64,000 nt of DNA from Sporosarcina cascadiensis (GCF_009650995.1 NZ_WHVV01000008.1:1-64000), one strand, 5' to 3'; counted from the first letter of the stretch, positions 38,184 through 47,773 are shown. The notes: generated by a model from the sequence alone, not told the origin. Numbers and translations are program-made.

Positions 38184-38558
38184 ATGCAGGTTATATTTGA
38201 AAAGACATGGGAAGACACTTTGTCCGAACAGCAGAAACAAGCATTTATCCAGCAATATAGCAGGAAAGATCTAATTAATGGAGGATTTACGGCAAGCCCT
38301 ATCCTTCTAAAGAAAAAGCGCAACGGCGGTCTTGTGGCGACGGTATTTTTGCAAAATAATAGTTCTGTTCCGCTTTCATTACACGCAATTACCGCCCATG
38401 TAATAAATGAACTTGGAGAGACTATGGCTCATGAACATTTCTCGCTGTCTCTTGAGATCCCCCCGTATACAGCAACTCCCTGGTCGTTTGTCTTCTCGCC
38501 GGAACATATGAAGTCAGCCGCTGAACCTGCAGATACATGGAGCGTATTAGTAAATTAA
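38184..38558 (+). CDS. SLAP domain-containing protein
   Basis: A 124-residue soluble protein with a single beta-rich domain. The run LVATVFLQNNSSVPLSLHAI and the ending PPYTATPWSFVFSP match the SLAP domain of Bacillales accessory Sec (SlaP/SecA2-linked) proteins. No signal peptide. Function unclear. AAAGGAGGTCGGGG precedes the ATG. Confidence 0.7.
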   Translation: MQVIFEKTWEDTLSEQQKQAFIQQYSRKDLINGGFTASPILLKKKRNGGLVATVFLQNNSSVPLSLHAITAHVINELGETMAHEHFSLSLEIPPYTATPWSFVFSPEHMKSAAEPADTWSVLVN

Positions 38559-38688
38559 TTGCAAAAGTGATGCGGTAAATACTGCAGTAAATATGAACAG
38601 TATTCTGAATCGGCTGTTATTTACAAGCGCGCGTCTGTTTGTTTTGCTACAATGAAACGAGAATACACTACCAGGGAGGTATGTAAAA

Positions 38689-39099
38689 ATGGCAGATGAT
38701 CGTTATCAGGCAGGACTGGAGAAACTGAAGGAACTTACTGCATCAAGTGATGACAACCCAACCGGCGAGATGGATATTGGTGAAGGATTTAAAGATATTG
38801 CGCCCGATCTAAGCAAGTATGTTGTTGAATTTGCCTTTGGAGAAATTTATTCACGTCCGGGATTGGACAATAAACAAAAAGTACTGACTACTATTACAGC
38901 ACTTGTTGCCCAAGGCAAACCGCAGATTGAGATGCATATTAAGACAGGACTCACAGTTGGATTGAAGCCTGAAGAAATTGTTGGCTGTATCATGCACCTC
39001 ATCCCTTATGTCGGATTTCCGAGCGTGCTGGGTGCGTTAACAGTAGCCAAAAAAGTATTTGCTGAACGCGGTGTAACAGTTGATACTTCTGATTTGTAA
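38689..39099 (+). CDS. Carboxymuconolactone decarboxylase family protein
   Basis: A 136-residue helical AhpD-like protein. Conserved residues E95/E96, C100 and H103 (EEIVGCIMHL) form the usual site, though the second cysteine of AhpD (CXXC) is missing. The family includes decarboxylases and peroxide-linked oxidoreductases; substrate unknown. GGGAGG precedes the ATG. Confidence 0.87.
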   Translation: MADDRYQAGLEKLKELTASSDDNPTGEMDIGEGFKDIAPDLSKYVVEFAFGEIYSRPGLDNKQKVLTTITALVAQGKPQIEMHIKTGLTVGLKPEEIVGCIMHLIPYVGFPSVLGALTVAKKVFAERGVTVDTSDL

Positions 39100-39120
39100 A
39101 GCACTATTACCTTATTTAGC

Positions 39121-39160
39121 AAAAGCAGCTGCCTGAACTTAATTGGCAGCTGCTTTAATT
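39121..39160 (+). terminator. Terminator after CMD gene
   Basis: Stem AAAAGCAGCTGCC with complement GGCAGCTGCTTT and an AT-rich tail. Confidence 0.85.
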
Positions 39161-39239
39161 TTGAGACAGATTTACACCCCTATTACAAATTAAAATCTTA
39201 CATTGTACGATAAATAAATGATCCATGTCAACCAAAAAT

Positions 39240-39344
39240 TTGAGAAATTTCAGATTTTATGGTATTCTTTATACATAACAGTAATTAAGCCAGCATTCGA
39301 TAAGACTGCGCACTTGTTCCAGGGGGACTAAGAGCGTTTTTTTA
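39240..39344 (+). ncRNA. Promoter plus short leader or small RNA with terminator
   Basis: TTGAGA (39240-39245), 17 bp, TATTCT (39263-39268) give a good sigma-A promoter. About 70 nt downstream an imperfect hairpin CGCACTTGTTCC/GGGACTAAGAGCG ends in seven T (39338-39344). The product would be a 70-nt RNA or an attenuated leader of the gene at 39449. The remaining 100 bp to that gene holds only its ribosome site AGGAGGAG. Confidence 0.45.
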
Positions 39345-39448
39345 ATTTAAGAATTTGTTTGTTTCCATTTAAGTAAACGGTTCTTTAAAGGCAGGCTGTA
39401 CAGAAAGTAGTAACTGTCAAAAAAATATTTACAGGAGGAGTTCATTTA

Positions 39449-40285
39449 GTGAATTTAATTAATGAAGAAATTACTCATAACGTGTTTGGTGAAGGAAGTA
39501 TTGTGGGTCATGAGGATTCGGTCATCACTGTGGATTTTAATAAGAATCTAAAAAAGTTTGTTTATCCTGATGCTTTCGAGAATTTCATTACGTTAAATGA
39601 TCGCAGTATTGCAAAGTCGTTAGAGGAATTCTTCGTGAAAAGAAAAGCTGAAGAAAAGGTACTTGAAAAGGAACGTAAAAAAGAAAAAGAATACCAGATG
39701 CTGGAGCACCAGCGCAGAGAAAAATTAAAGAACCACAAGATTCATGAAAGCTCACAAATTGTTTTCTGGATGGACGAAGAAGAGCAATCAGATATATTTA
39801 CCGACTGGCAAGTATCAACCGGCAGCATTCAAAGCGGGAAAAATAAAGGACAGCCAAACAGAGTGGCCCGCTTGAGTGCAAACAGTGCAAGCATTCTAAC
39901 TGTGCGGAGTTCAGATCAATTAGAAACAGAAAGGCTGATTCACGGAATCTTCATGGTAGATGATACCTTTTCCGGCAATCTTGGTGCCGACGGAATGGTC
40001 GCTTCAGATGCGGAATTTAGAATTCGGCTTACCGATCAGGAAGCAGAGCAAATGCCGTTCTGGAATTATTACGTAAATAAGAACTATCCTGAACGCGCTT
40101 CATGGAATTCTGGTAAATTCCGTTACTTCGATAATATTTGGACTGCCCAAATTCTGCAGGACATTATTTCCATAAAAAAGGATGAAGAGCAAATCAAAGA
40201 AGCAGAGCGGTTTCTGGAACACTTCTGTAAAATGAATGCGCTTGACATAGATAATATCCCCGAAGCAGACGGGATTTTAAGATAA
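39449..40285 (+). CDS. Protein of unknown function with UvrD-tail-like N terminus
   Basis: A 278-residue soluble protein I cannot name. Residues 7-40 (ITHNVFGEGSIVGHEDSVITVDF) look like the small Tudor-like domain at the C terminus of PcrA/UvrD helicases. A Lys/Glu-rich coiled coil follows (about 60-100), then a mixed domain with FWMDEEEQSDIFTDWQVSTG and NRVARLSANSASILTVRSS. GTG start after AGGAGGAG. A leader with a terminator lies upstream. DNA or RNA-polymerase contact is possible from the Tudor-like part but is inference. Confidence 0.7.
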   Translation: MNLINEEITHNVFGEGSIVGHEDSVITVDFNKNLKKFVYPDAFENFITLNDRSIAKSLEEFFVKRKAEEKVLEKERKKEKEYQMLEHQRREKLKNHKIHESSQIVFWMDEEEQSDIFTDWQVSTGSIQSGKNKGQPNRVARLSANSASILTVRSSDQLETERLIHGIFMVDDTFSGNLGADGMVASDAEFRIRLTDQEAEQMPFWNYYVNKNYPERASWNSGKFRYFDNIWTAQILQDIISIKKDEEQIKEAERFLEHFCKMNALDIDNIPEADGILR

Positions 40286-40419
40286 AGAACAAAAACAATA
40301 GATACTACTGTGTATGCAGCAGAGGATTTATTGAGAACAATTAGTGATGATAAGCATAACTTTTCTGGTCATTTGCACATTACGTTATACTGAAATTTAT
40401 AGAGAAAGGAGATTGAGCA

Positions 40420-40770
40420 ATGTTTACTACTTACGAAGAAAATGTAGCTGGTTTTGATAAAATTGATTCTGAAAAAGCACAGGAACTGGTGAAAGGTGAA
40501 GGCGAAGCAGTTATCTATATCGGCAAGTCTGTCTGCCCTTTTTGTCAAACATTTGTTGGCAAACTAAAAAAAGTTGCGGAAGAAACGGATACTCATATCT
40601 ACTATGTGAATAGTGTAGAAAACTCCGATATGGAAGGTATTACAGCTTTCCGTAAAGAATACAATATTCCAACAGTGCCGGGTTTCATCTATACAAATGG
40701 TGATGCGGTAAACGTTAAATGCGATTCATCCATGTCAGAAGCAGAAATCAAAGCTTACATGAATAAATGA
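40420..40770 (+). CDS. Thioredoxin-fold protein with CPFC motif
   Basis: A 116-residue thioredoxin-like protein with C39-P-F-C42 and the cis-Pro loop IPTVPGF. It resembles PedC/BrcD-type bacteriocin accessory proteins and small thioredoxins. No signal peptide, so it acts in the cytosol. AGAAAGGAG precedes the ATG. No bacteriocin genes are near, so a general thiol-disulfide role is more likely. Confidence 0.82.
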   Translation: MFTTYEENVAGFDKIDSEKAQELVKGEGEAVIYIGKSVCPFCQTFVGKLKKVAEETDTHIYYVNSVENSDMEGITAFRKEYNIPTVPGFIYTNGDAVNVKCDSSMSEAEIKAYMNK

Positions 40771-40796
40771 TTCACCAACAAACATGGTATCTGTAC

Positions 40797-41402
40797 TAAA
40801 TTCTATTCTTAACAGTTTGTCATGTACGTATTTGCAGAAATCGTACTGCAGTATGACACGCTGTTTTTTTTTGCATAGCGCGGGTTTAGTTAGTATAGTT
40901 CCGTTACTCGACTTTCCAGGAGGTTTGGATTAGGTATGTGTTTGCAGTTTAAATCCGCTTCGGCGCTGGGGGATTGCCTTACGCTGTGAGCCTACTGGCG
41001 AAAAACTTGCCAGCAGTCTCCCAGCAACGGCCGACCCCGCAGTTGCGCCTTCGCTGGCGTGGAGAATGTATGTCATGCTGCTTTTTTACAGGGTGTAGCT
41101 TTAGTTGGCATGGTTTTGCTGCACGACTTTGCAACGGTCACAAGGATCTGATCCCTAGGTTAATAATAAGTATTGCATGAATTTCCATAACTCTTATACC
41201 AATCTAAGACAAAAAGTTCATACTGCCACTCACGTAAAAAGTATTAAAACACCAGCCAGTGTACCGGAGTGGAAGGCGGCGACTCTGGGAGGATCAGCCC
41301 GACAGGTGAGACGACTTGCGGGAGCTTGCGACCAAGTCGGCTCACCGCGGGCCCGCAAGACACGCGTCCGCCTGGAACGCAGGGAAACGGTCTCCTTTCA
41401 CC
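40797..41402 (+). repeat. Composite dispersed repeat, copy D (about 600 bp, tail lost)
   Basis: Plus orientation. It starts near TTCTTAACAGTTTGTCATG, passes through GCGCTGGGGGATTGCC...CCCCGCAGTTGCGCC, and ends with the core (41262-41392). The terminal CAAGCACATGTTTTGGTG segment of A and B is missing. One core stem differs from copy C by a compensatory pair (CGACTT/AAGTCG versus CAACTT/AAGTTG). No protein is supported. Confidence 0.85.
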
Positions 41403-41425
41403 TACCATCTCAACTCCAAAATAAC

Positions 41426-41467
41426 AAAAAGCAGCTGCCTGATTCAACTCAGGCAAGCTGCTTTTTT
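41426..41467. terminator. Terminator after yeeI
   Basis: Stem AAAAGCAGCTGCCTGA/TCAGGCAAGCTGCTTTT with one bulge; T-runs on both strands. Confidence 0.9.
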
Positions 41468-42182
41468 ATGCTAAATCAACATTATGGTGGACTTGCTGCA
41501 CATCTTCCAGATCCTCAATTGCATCGATCATTTTCTCAAACTGCGCCTGTGATTCTTCATCCAATGAAATTTCATTCTGCGCAAGCATTGTCAATTCAGC
41601 GACGGTAAAGTCCGTTACCCCGGCCTGACGGAATGCTTCCTGGACTTCATGGAATTGAGACGGCTCCGCATAGACGACAACCTGTCCGTCATGTTCCTCG
41701 ATATCACGGACATCTACGTCCGCTTCGAGCATCAGCTCCAACACATCGTCGGCTGACTTCCCTTCAATTCCGATGACTGCAGACGGATCGAACATATAGG
41801 CAACGGATCCGCTGACCCCCATGTTTCCTCCGTTTTTACCAAATGCCGCGCGTACTTCAGATGCAGTACGGTTCACATTGTTAGTCAGCGCATCCACGAT
41901 GACCATTGCCCCGTTAACTCCGAAACCTTCATAACGAAGTTCGTCGAAGTTTTCATCGCCGCCGCCTTTCGCTTTTTCGATAGCCCGGTCAATGATGGCT
42001 TTTGGGACACTGTATGTTTTAGCACGCTCTAGTACGAACTTCAGCGCTTGATTGGATTCAGGGCTTGGATCTCCAGACTTTGCTGCCACATAGATTTCGC
42101 GGCCAAACTTCGCATAGATTCTGCTTGTATTCGCATCTTTAGACGCTTTCTTTTCTTTAATATTATTCCATTTACGGCCCAT
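41466..42182 (-). CDS. yeeI: YebC/PmpR family regulator (YeeI)
   Basis: A 238-residue YebC family protein. [30 protein letters not shown] and the acidic C-terminal part match YeeI of B. subtilis along the whole length. YebC proteins are reported as DNA-binding regulators and, more recently, as helpers of translation through proline stretches. The family start is the ATG at 42182, but AAAGGA fits better to a GTG two codons upstream (42188). Confidence 0.93.
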   Translation of the reverse strand: MGRKWNNIKEKKASKDANTSRIYAKFGREIYVAAKSGDPSPESNQALKFVLERAKTYSVPKAIIDRAIEKAKGGGDENFDELRYEGFGVNGAMVIVDALTNNVNRTASEVRAAFGKNGGNMGVSGSVAYMFDPSAVIGIEGKSADDVLELMLEADVDVRDIEEHDGQVVVYAEPSQFHEVQEAFRQAGVTDFTVAELTMLAQNEISLDEESQAQFEKMIDAIEDLEDVQQVHHNVDLA

Positions 42183-42318
42183 TCGGTGCACACTCTTTCC
42201 TTTAGTTAGAATGGATTGCTTCTGCCTTTTAGTATACCAATAGAGAATTGACATGAAAAGTAAAAACAATTAATAATTATTATCAGATTTTTCTTATACC
42301 CGACTATTCTAATTTGTA

Positions 42319-42346
42319 TTGACTATTTTTAATTATCTGTTAAACT
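42319..42346 (+). promoter_or_regulatory. Promoter of the cysH operon
   Basis: TTGACT (42319-42324), 16 bp, TAAACT (42341-42346). The leader is only about 30 nt, so there is no room for the S-box riboswitch known upstream of B. subtilis cysH. Confidence 0.5.
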
Positions 42347-42379
42347 TAGGGAAATCTTATAAGCGAGTGAGGGGATATA

Positions 42380-43090
42380 ATGGTCACGTTTGAAACGTGG
42401 GATGAAACGTCTGAGCTGCCTGTTTTCCCAAAGGATACTGAAACGAAAGGTGCTTCAGAAGTTCTGAAGTGGGCATACGATCATTACGGTGACGATCTTG
42501 TCTATGCCTGCAGCTTCGGTATTGAAGGAATCGTATTGCTGGAACTGATTTCACGTGTAAGGCCGGATGCTGACATTATTTTTCTGGACACCAACTATCA
42601 TTTTAAAGAAACTTATGAAACGATTGAAAAAGTGAGAAAGCGTTATCCACTCCTTCATATTCATTTGCAGCAGCCTGATTTAACGATAGAAGAGCAGTCT
42701 AAAAGATTCGGAGCGGATCTATGGAAAACGGAGCCGAATAAATGCTGTGACCTTCGCAAGATTCAGCCTTTAGAAAAGGCGCTCTCCCCTTCTGCAGCCT
42801 GGATATCAGGATTGCGAAGAGAGCAGTCCGATACGAGAAAAGCGACGGAGTATATAAATCTAGACCGGCGTTTTAAAAAAATCAAAGTATGCCCGCTCAT
42901 TCATTGGACATGGAAAGATGTCTGGCGTTTTGTCCATAAACATCAGCTCGATTATAATATCCTGCACGATCAAGGTTTTCCGAGCATAGGATGTGAGAAT
43001 TGTACGAAGCCGGCTTTCACGGAGGAAGACTTGCGGTCGGGACGCTGGACAGGAAGCGGTAAAACTGAATGTGGTCTGCACACGGAATAA
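42380..43090 (+). CDS. cysH: Phosphoadenylyl/adenylyl-sulfate reductase
   Basis: A 236-residue reductase that turns activated sulfate into sulfite with thioredoxin. The PP-loop region [15 protein letters not shown], the CC pair (NKCCDLRK), the later CENC and the catalytic ECGLH at the C terminus are all present. The paired cysteines (CC plus CXXC) indicate a [4Fe-4S] enzyme, able to use APS. First gene of the operon; GTGAGGGG precedes the ATG. Confidence 0.94.
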   Translation: MVTFETWDETSELPVFPKDTETKGASEVLKWAYDHYGDDLVYACSFGIEGIVLLELISRVRPDADIIFLDTNYHFKETYETIEKVRKRYPLLHIHLQQPDLTIEEQSKRFGADLWKTEPNKCCDLRKIQPLEKALSPSAAWISGLRREQSDTRKATEYINLDRRFKKIKVCPLIHWTWKDVWRFVHKHQLDYNILHDQGFPSIGCENCTKPAFTEEDLRSGRWTGSGKTECGLHTE

Positions 43091-43156
43091 ATTTTTTCGC
43101 TTTTAAAACCAAGTAACTTGATAAGACTAATTATATTAAAAGGATAGGTGTTATAC

Positions 43157-44299
43157 ATGACAAATATTCAAGCGCACGGCGGTACATTAGTGAATTTATT
43201 TGATCCTGCTCTTTCAATTGAAGATCTGAATAAAACGGTTTCGATAGATGCGACATCAGTAAGTGATCTGGAATTGATTGCGACCGGTGCCTACAGCCCG
43301 CTGACAGGATTTTTGACCTCAACTGACTATCAATCTGTTGTCGACAATATCAGATTAGCGGACGGAACGGTCTGGAGCCTGCCGATTACACTGCCTGTAA
43401 AAGATGCTTCTTTATTTACTCTAGGTGATACCGTGCTACTGGAATATGAAGGAGATATATACGGCACGCTGACTATAGAAGATATTTTCGAACCAGATCA
43501 ACAGGCAGAAGCAGTAAAAGTATATAAAACAGCTGACCGGCAGCACCCCGGAGTCGCAAAATTACTAGAACGCGGGCACATCTATCTTGGCGGGCCAATT
43601 AAACTGATTAAAAGAATTGAACAGAAAAACTTTGCAGAATTCTATTTTGATCCAGCAGAGACCCGCGAAGCGTTTAAAGCAAACGACTGGAAGAAGGTTG
43701 TCGGTTTCCAGACACGCAACCCGGTTCACCGCGCACATGAGTATATCCAGAAAACCGCGCTGGAAATCGTGGATGCCCTGCTGCTGAATCCGCTGGTCGG
43801 CGAAACGAAGTCCGATGACATTCCCGCAGACGTGCGGATGGAAAGCTATCAAGTGCTGCTGCGGGATTATTATCCGGAAGACCGCGTGAAGCTAGCCGTC
43901 TTCCCTGCTGCTATGCGCTACGCAGGACCTCGCGAAGCTATTTTCCATGCGATAGTCCGAAAAAATTACGGCTGTACACATTTCATTGTCGGCCGTGATC
44001 ATGCGGGAGTCGGCGATTATTACGGCACTTATGAAGCACAGGAAATTTTCTCGAATTTTACTGCGGAGGAAATCGGCATTACGCTACTGTTCTTCGAGCA
44101 CAGTTTCTACTGTAATTCATGCGGTAATATGGCCACGCCGAAAACTTGCCCGCATTCCAGTGAACATCACGTGATTCTATCGGGGACGAAAGTACGGGAA
44201 ATGCTGAAAGACGGAGTACTGCCTCCGCCTGAATTCAGCCGCAAAGAAGTAGTCGATGTACTGATTAAAGGATTAAAGAAAAAAGAACTGGTGAAGTGA
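43157..44299 (+). CDS. sat: Sulfate adenylyltransferase
   Basis: A 380-residue ATP sulfurylase making APS from sulfate and ATP. The active-site motif [12 protein letters not shown], the [12 protein letters not shown] loop and the zinc-type cysteines in [17 protein letters not shown] are visible. It lies 66 nt after cysH with no permease gene between, unlike the B. subtilis operon. The ATG at 43157 is preferred over a GTG three codons earlier, based on AGGATAGGTG. Confidence 0.95.
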   Translation: MTNIQAHGGTLVNLFDPALSIEDLNKTVSIDATSVSDLELIATGAYSPLTGFLTSTDYQSVVDNIRLADGTVWSLPITLPVKDASLFTLGDTVLLEYEGDIYGTLTIEDIFEPDQQAEAVKVYKTADRQHPGVAKLLERGHIYLGGPIKLIKRIEQKNFAEFYFDPAETREAFKANDWKKVVGFQTRNPVHRAHEYIQKTALEIVDALLLNPLVGETKSDDIPADVRMESYQVLLRDYYPEDRVKLAVFPAAMRYAGPREAIFHAIVRKNYGCTHFIVGRDHAGVGDYYGTYEAQEIFSNFTAEEIGITLLFFEHSFYCNSCGNMATPKTCPHSSEHHVILSGTKVREMLKDGVLPPPEFSRKEVVDVLIKGLKKKELVK

Positions 44300-44310
44300 G
44301 GAGAGAGAAG

Positions 44311-44907
44311 ATGACGAAAAACATTGTCTGGCATGAACAGCTGGTTACGAAAGAAGAACAGCGCAGACGGAACCGTCACCACAGTGCAGTCCTGTATTTC
44401 ACAGGGCTGTCGGGATCGGGAAAATCGACAATTGCCAATGCGGCCGCACGCAAACTGCATGATCTCGGTGCGAATACGTATGTGCTGGATGGCGATAATG
44501 TGCGTCACGGCCTGAACAGTGATCTCGGTTTTTCAGACGAGGCGCGCAAAGAAAACATCCGTCGAATCGGCGAAGTCGCCAAGCTATTCATTGACAGCGG
44601 ACAGCTTGTTTTCACAGCTTTCATTTCCCCTTTTCAGGAAGACCGGGACAGTGTGCGCCGTCTCGTTGAAGCGGATGAATTCGTGGAAGTCTATATCAGC
44701 TGTCCTCTTGAAGCATGCGAGGAACGGGATCCAAAAGGGCTGTATGAAAAAGCGCGTGCCGGAGTGATTCCTGAATTTACAGGCATCTCTTCCCCCTACG
44801 AAGCTCCTGTACAACCTGAATTGGTATTGGAAACAGACCGCTATACAATTGATGAATGTGTAGAGCAGCTAATCAGCTATTTGCGTAAAAATAAATGGAT
44901 TGACTGA
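44311..44907 (+). CDS. cysC: Adenylylsulfate kinase
   Basis: A 198-residue APS kinase that makes PAPS. Walker A GLSGSGKST, the DGDNVRHGLN substrate motif and the lid region KENIRRIGEVAKLF are present, as is FTGISSPYEAP. The ATG follows GAGGAG and starts 11 nt after the sat stop. Confidence 0.96.
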   Translation: MTKNIVWHEQLVTKEEQRRRNRHHSAVLYFTGLSGSGKSTIANAAARKLHDLGANTYVLDGDNVRHGLNSDLGFSDEARKENIRRIGEVAKLFIDSGQLVFTAFISPFQEDRDSVRRLVEADEFVEVYISCPLEACEERDPKGLYEKARAGVIPEFTGISSPYEAPVQPELVLETDRYTIDECVEQLISYLRKNKWID

Positions 44908-44919
44908 GGAGTGAAGGAA

Positions 44920-45696
44920 ATGGGAAAGATTTGGCTGGTCGGAGCAGGTCCAGGTGACCCTGACTTACTGACCGTAAAAGCAGTGAAGACAATTGAGCTT
45001 GCTGATGTAATTTTATACGACCGATTGATTAACCAGGATATTTTGCAGTATGCAAAACCAGATGCTGAACTGATTTTTTGCGGTAAATTGCCGAAGCACC
45101 ATTTCGTTCAGCAGGATACCATCAATTTTTTATTGGTCCAGCATGCGATGCAGGGCAAACAAGTCGTCAGATTAAAAGGCGGCGACCCTTTTATTTTCGG
45201 ACGCGGCGGTGAAGAAGCGGCTTTTGCCGTTAAGCACCACATTCCATTTGAAGTGGTTCCGGGGATCACTTCCGGAATTGCCGCCCCCGCCTATGCAGGA
45301 ATTCCTGTGACACACCGTGATTACAGCGCCTCTTTCGCCATCGTCACAGGACACCGCAAGGAAGGTGCCGAAGAAGAAGACAAATGGGAAGCTCTTGCGA
45401 AAGGAATCGATACACTTGCCGTCTATATGGGCGTCAGCAATCTCCCCTATATTGAAGAGCAGCTGATCCGCCACGGAAAAAACCCTGATACTCCGGTCGC
45501 TTTCATTCATTGGGGCACAACGGAGACGCAGCATACAGTAACGGCCACATTGCAGACAATGACGGAAACAGCGCACAGGGAGGATGTCAGAAATCCGAGC
45601 ATGATCATTATCGGTGAAGTCGTCCGTCTGCGGGATGAACTGCAGTGGTTTAAGGAATCAGCTGAAGAGCGTCGATTGCACGAGGCGATTGTATGA
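44920..45696 (+). CDS. sumT: Uroporphyrinogen-III C-methyltransferase
   Basis: A 258-residue SAM-dependent enzyme making precorrin-2, the first siroheme step (YlnD in B. subtilis). GAGPGDPDLLTVKA, VRLKGGDPFIFGRGGEE and VVPGITSG are the family motifs. The ATG follows GAGGAG. Its last four bases overlap the start of sirB (ATGA), so the two are coupled. Confidence 0.95.
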   Translation: MGKIWLVGAGPGDPDLLTVKAVKTIELADVILYDRLINQDILQYAKPDAELIFCGKLPKHHFVQQDTINFLLVQHAMQGKQVVRLKGGDPFIFGRGGEEAAFAVKHHIPFEVVPGITSGIAAPAYAGIPVTHRDYSASFAIVTGHRKEGAEEEDKWEALAKGIDTLAVYMGVSNLPYIEEQLIRHGKNPDTPVAFIHWGTTETQHTVTATLQTMTETAHREDVRNPSMIIIGEVVRLRDELQWFKESAEERRLHEAIV

Positions 45697-46454
45697 GAGC
45701 CATCCTATATATTTGCCATGGCAGCCGCGTGAAGTCTGGACAGCAGGCTGCTTTGGCGTTCATTGAGAAAACGATGGAAACCGGCAGTGCACCAATACAG
45801 GAAGCTTGTTTCCTGGAACTTGCGGAACCATCAATTGCGCAAGGTGTTGCAAGCTGCATCGAACGCGGAGCGACAGAGATCGTTGCAGTTCCGTTTCTGT
45901 TACTGCGGGCAGGCCATGCCAATGTCGATATTCCCGGGGAGCTGCGGCAAGTGATGGATTGTTATCCGGATGTCCCTCTCTATTATGGTGATCCGATTGG
46001 TGTGGATGAGCGAATGGTCGATGTATTGATTGAACGGCTGCATGAAACGGCAGAAGTGATTCCAGAAGAGGCGCAAGTTTTATTAATCGGACGCGGTAGC
46101 AGTGATCCTGCAACGAAGCAGGATTTCGCAGTGATCAAGCGCCAGTTTCAAGAAAAAACTGGGTTGCAGCATGTCAACGTGGGTTATTTGGCAGCATGTA
46201 GTCCGCATCTTGAAGAAGAACTGGTAAGAATATTAGAAGAGCGTCCTGCTGAACTGTACATCCTGCCGTATCTGTTATTCACCGGAATTTTATTGAAAAC
46301 AATCAAACGTACACTGAAGAAACTTGAGACCGCAACTGTCATTCATCTATGCGATGAATTAGGCTATGATCCCGCCATTCGCACAATTTTAAATGAACGG
46401 GCCCATGAAGCGGCAGAAAGGAAGCGTGGACTTGATATTCCCTATCATGCTTGA
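45693..46454 (+). CDS. sirB: Sirohydrochlorin ferrochelatase
   Basis: A 253-residue CbiX/SirB-type chelatase that inserts iron into sirohydrochlorin (YlnE). Two homologous halves are visible, with catalytic His in YICHGSRVKSGQQ and the GHANVDIPGEL and GRGSSDPATKQD motifs. ATGA overlap with sumT, and the last 29 nt overlap ylnF. Confidence 0.92.
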   Translation: MRAILYICHGSRVKSGQQAALAFIEKTMETGSAPIQEACFLELAEPSIAQGVASCIERGATEIVAVPFLLLRAGHANVDIPGELRQVMDCYPDVPLYYGDPIGVDERMVDVLIERLHETAEVIPEEAQVLLIGRGSSDPATKQDFAVIKRQFQEKTGLQHVNVGYLAACSPHLEEELVRILEERPAELYILPYLLFTGILLKTIKRTLKKLETATVIHLCDELGYDPAIRTILNERAHEAAERKRGLDIPYHA

Positions 46455-47076
46455 AAACTTGAAAGAAACAAACGTCATAGTAGTCGGAGGAGGCCAGGTT
46501 GCTTCTCATAAAGTACGTAATTTGCAGCGGTTTGGAATCTGCCCGAATGTCATCAGTCCGACTTTCCACCCTTCCCTGCTGACGCTTGCTGAAAAAGGCA
46601 CAGTGAAGCTCATTCAGAAAGAAGTTGAATGGGAGGATGTGAAAGATGCATTCCTGACTTTGCTTGTGACGGACAACGAAGAAATCAATGACCGGCTGGC
46701 ACTTCAGTTGAAGGAAGCCGGAAAGTTGGTTGTTCATGCTTCCAACCCTTCATTAGGCTGCGCGCAGATCCCGGCAGTCACCAGACGCGGGAAACTTGTG
46801 ATCAGCGTATCGACGAGCGGTGCCAGTCCTTCATTGGCTAAGAAAATCCGAAGCGAGATTGCTGAGCAATACGATGAACGTTATGAAGAGTATGTAGATT
46901 TTTTGGCGGATGTAAGGTGTTATATCAAAAAGCACATAATGGAGCGAACAGAACGCAGAGCGTGGCTGAAAGAAGTGATCGAACCGATTTATCTGCATGA
47001 TAATGAAGAACGGCAGGCATTTTTGAATGAACTGCAGCGCGCCTTTCCTTCCGAACTGAAGCAACCTAGCCGATAA
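46426..47076 (+). CDS. ylnF: Precorrin-2 dehydrogenase (siroheme synthase domain)
   Basis: A 216-residue NAD-dependent enzyme that oxidises precorrin-2 to sirohydrochlorin. The Rossmann motif is VIVVGGGQVASHK; LVVHASNPSLGCAQIPAV and ISVSTSGASPSLAKKIR follow. The start is uncertain: GTG at 46426 is just 3 nt after AAAGGA, while a TTG two codons later is better spaced. It ends the operon at a perfect hairpin. Confidence 0.9.
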   Translation: MDLIFPIMLENLKETNVIVVGGGQVASHKVRNLQRFGICPNVISPTFHPSLLTLAEKGTVKLIQKEVEWEDVKDAFLTLLVTDNEEINDRLALQLKEAGKLVVHASNPSLGCAQIPAVTRRGKLVISVSTSGASPSLAKKIRSEIAEQYDERYEEYVDFLADVRCYIKKHIMERTERRAWLKEVIEPIYLHDNEERQAFLNELQRAFPSELKQPSR

Positions 47077-47108
47077 GAGCAGACAGGCTCTTATCGGTTA
47101 TTTATTTG
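47070..47108 (+). terminator. Terminator of the cysH-ylnF operon
   Basis: Perfect 11-bp stem CCGATAAGAGC/GCTCTTATCGG followed by TTATTTATTT. Confidence 0.88.
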
Positions 47109-47179
47109 ATCAAAAATGTTTGCTTGCTAATATGCTCAGAAAACCTTTTGTGAATAACTAACAAAAGAACCTTTTTCAA

Positions 47180-47197
47180 AAGTAGAAATTTCTACTT
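47180..47197. repeat. 18-bp perfect palindrome
   Basis: AAGTAGAAATTTCTACTT, about 140 bp upstream of the VOC gene at 47336. It could be an operator; no regulator gene is adjacent. Confidence 0.4.
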
Positions 47198-47335
47198 CTT
47201 CAAGAAGATAATTATGAAAGACCACTGAAAACTAAACTATCAAAAGTAAGGGTGTTATACTTACAATAGAGCATTACCAGTTTTTATTTCGCGTAAAGTA
47301 CTTACAGTAAAATGTAAATGGAAAGGATTTTGCCA

Positions 47336-47773
47336 ATGAATAGGATTAATCTAATTACACTAGGTGTAAAAGATATTCGAGAGTCCCTAAAGTTCTATCG
47401 TAATATTGGTTTTGAGGCATCAGTAACAGGTGAAGAGGAACAACCAACCATTGTATTTTTTAATAATGAAGGGTCGAAACTCGAGTTATTTCCGCTGGAA
47501 GAATTAGCAAAGGATATTAACAGAGAAAATCCTCCTGCACTATCAAATGACGGGTTTTCAGGTTTTACGCTTGCTTATAATGCTAAAACAGAAACAGAGG
47601 TTGATGAAATTATTCAATTGGTTAAAAAAGTGGGTGCTGAAGTTGTTAAGGAACCACAAAAACTTTCGTGGGGTGGATACGGAGGCTATTTCATCGACCC
47701 CGACGGTTATTATTGGGAAATCGCTTATGGTTCTTTTTGGGAATTCGATGATTCGAATATGTTGATTATTTAA
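47336..47773 (+). CDS. VOC (glyoxalase/bleomycin resistance) family protein
   Basis: A 145-residue protein with two beta-alpha-beta-beta-beta modules. INLITLGVKDIRESLKFYRNIGF opens the fold, and GGYGGYFIDPDGYYWEIAY ends it. The substrate is not known. It is more AT-rich than the sulfate genes on either side and is not part of their pathway. GAAAGGA precedes the ATG. Confidence 0.85.
   Translation: MNRINLITLGVKDIRESLKFYRNIGFEASVTGEEEQPTIVFFNNEGSKLELFPLEELAKDINRENPPALSNDGFSGFTLAYNAKTETEVDEIIQLVKKVGAEVVKEPQKLSWGGYGGYFIDPDGYYWEIAYGSFWEFDDSNMLII

Noticed and set aside
37973..38323. N-terminal extension of the phosphatase gene
   Set aside because: The family P-loop begins at residue 7 from the ATG at 37972, which has a good ribosome site; the upstream part is unrelated and overlaps the SLAP gene.
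42240..42379. S-box (SAM) riboswitch upstream of cysH
   Set aside because: The leader is too short and none of the S-box core sequences is present.
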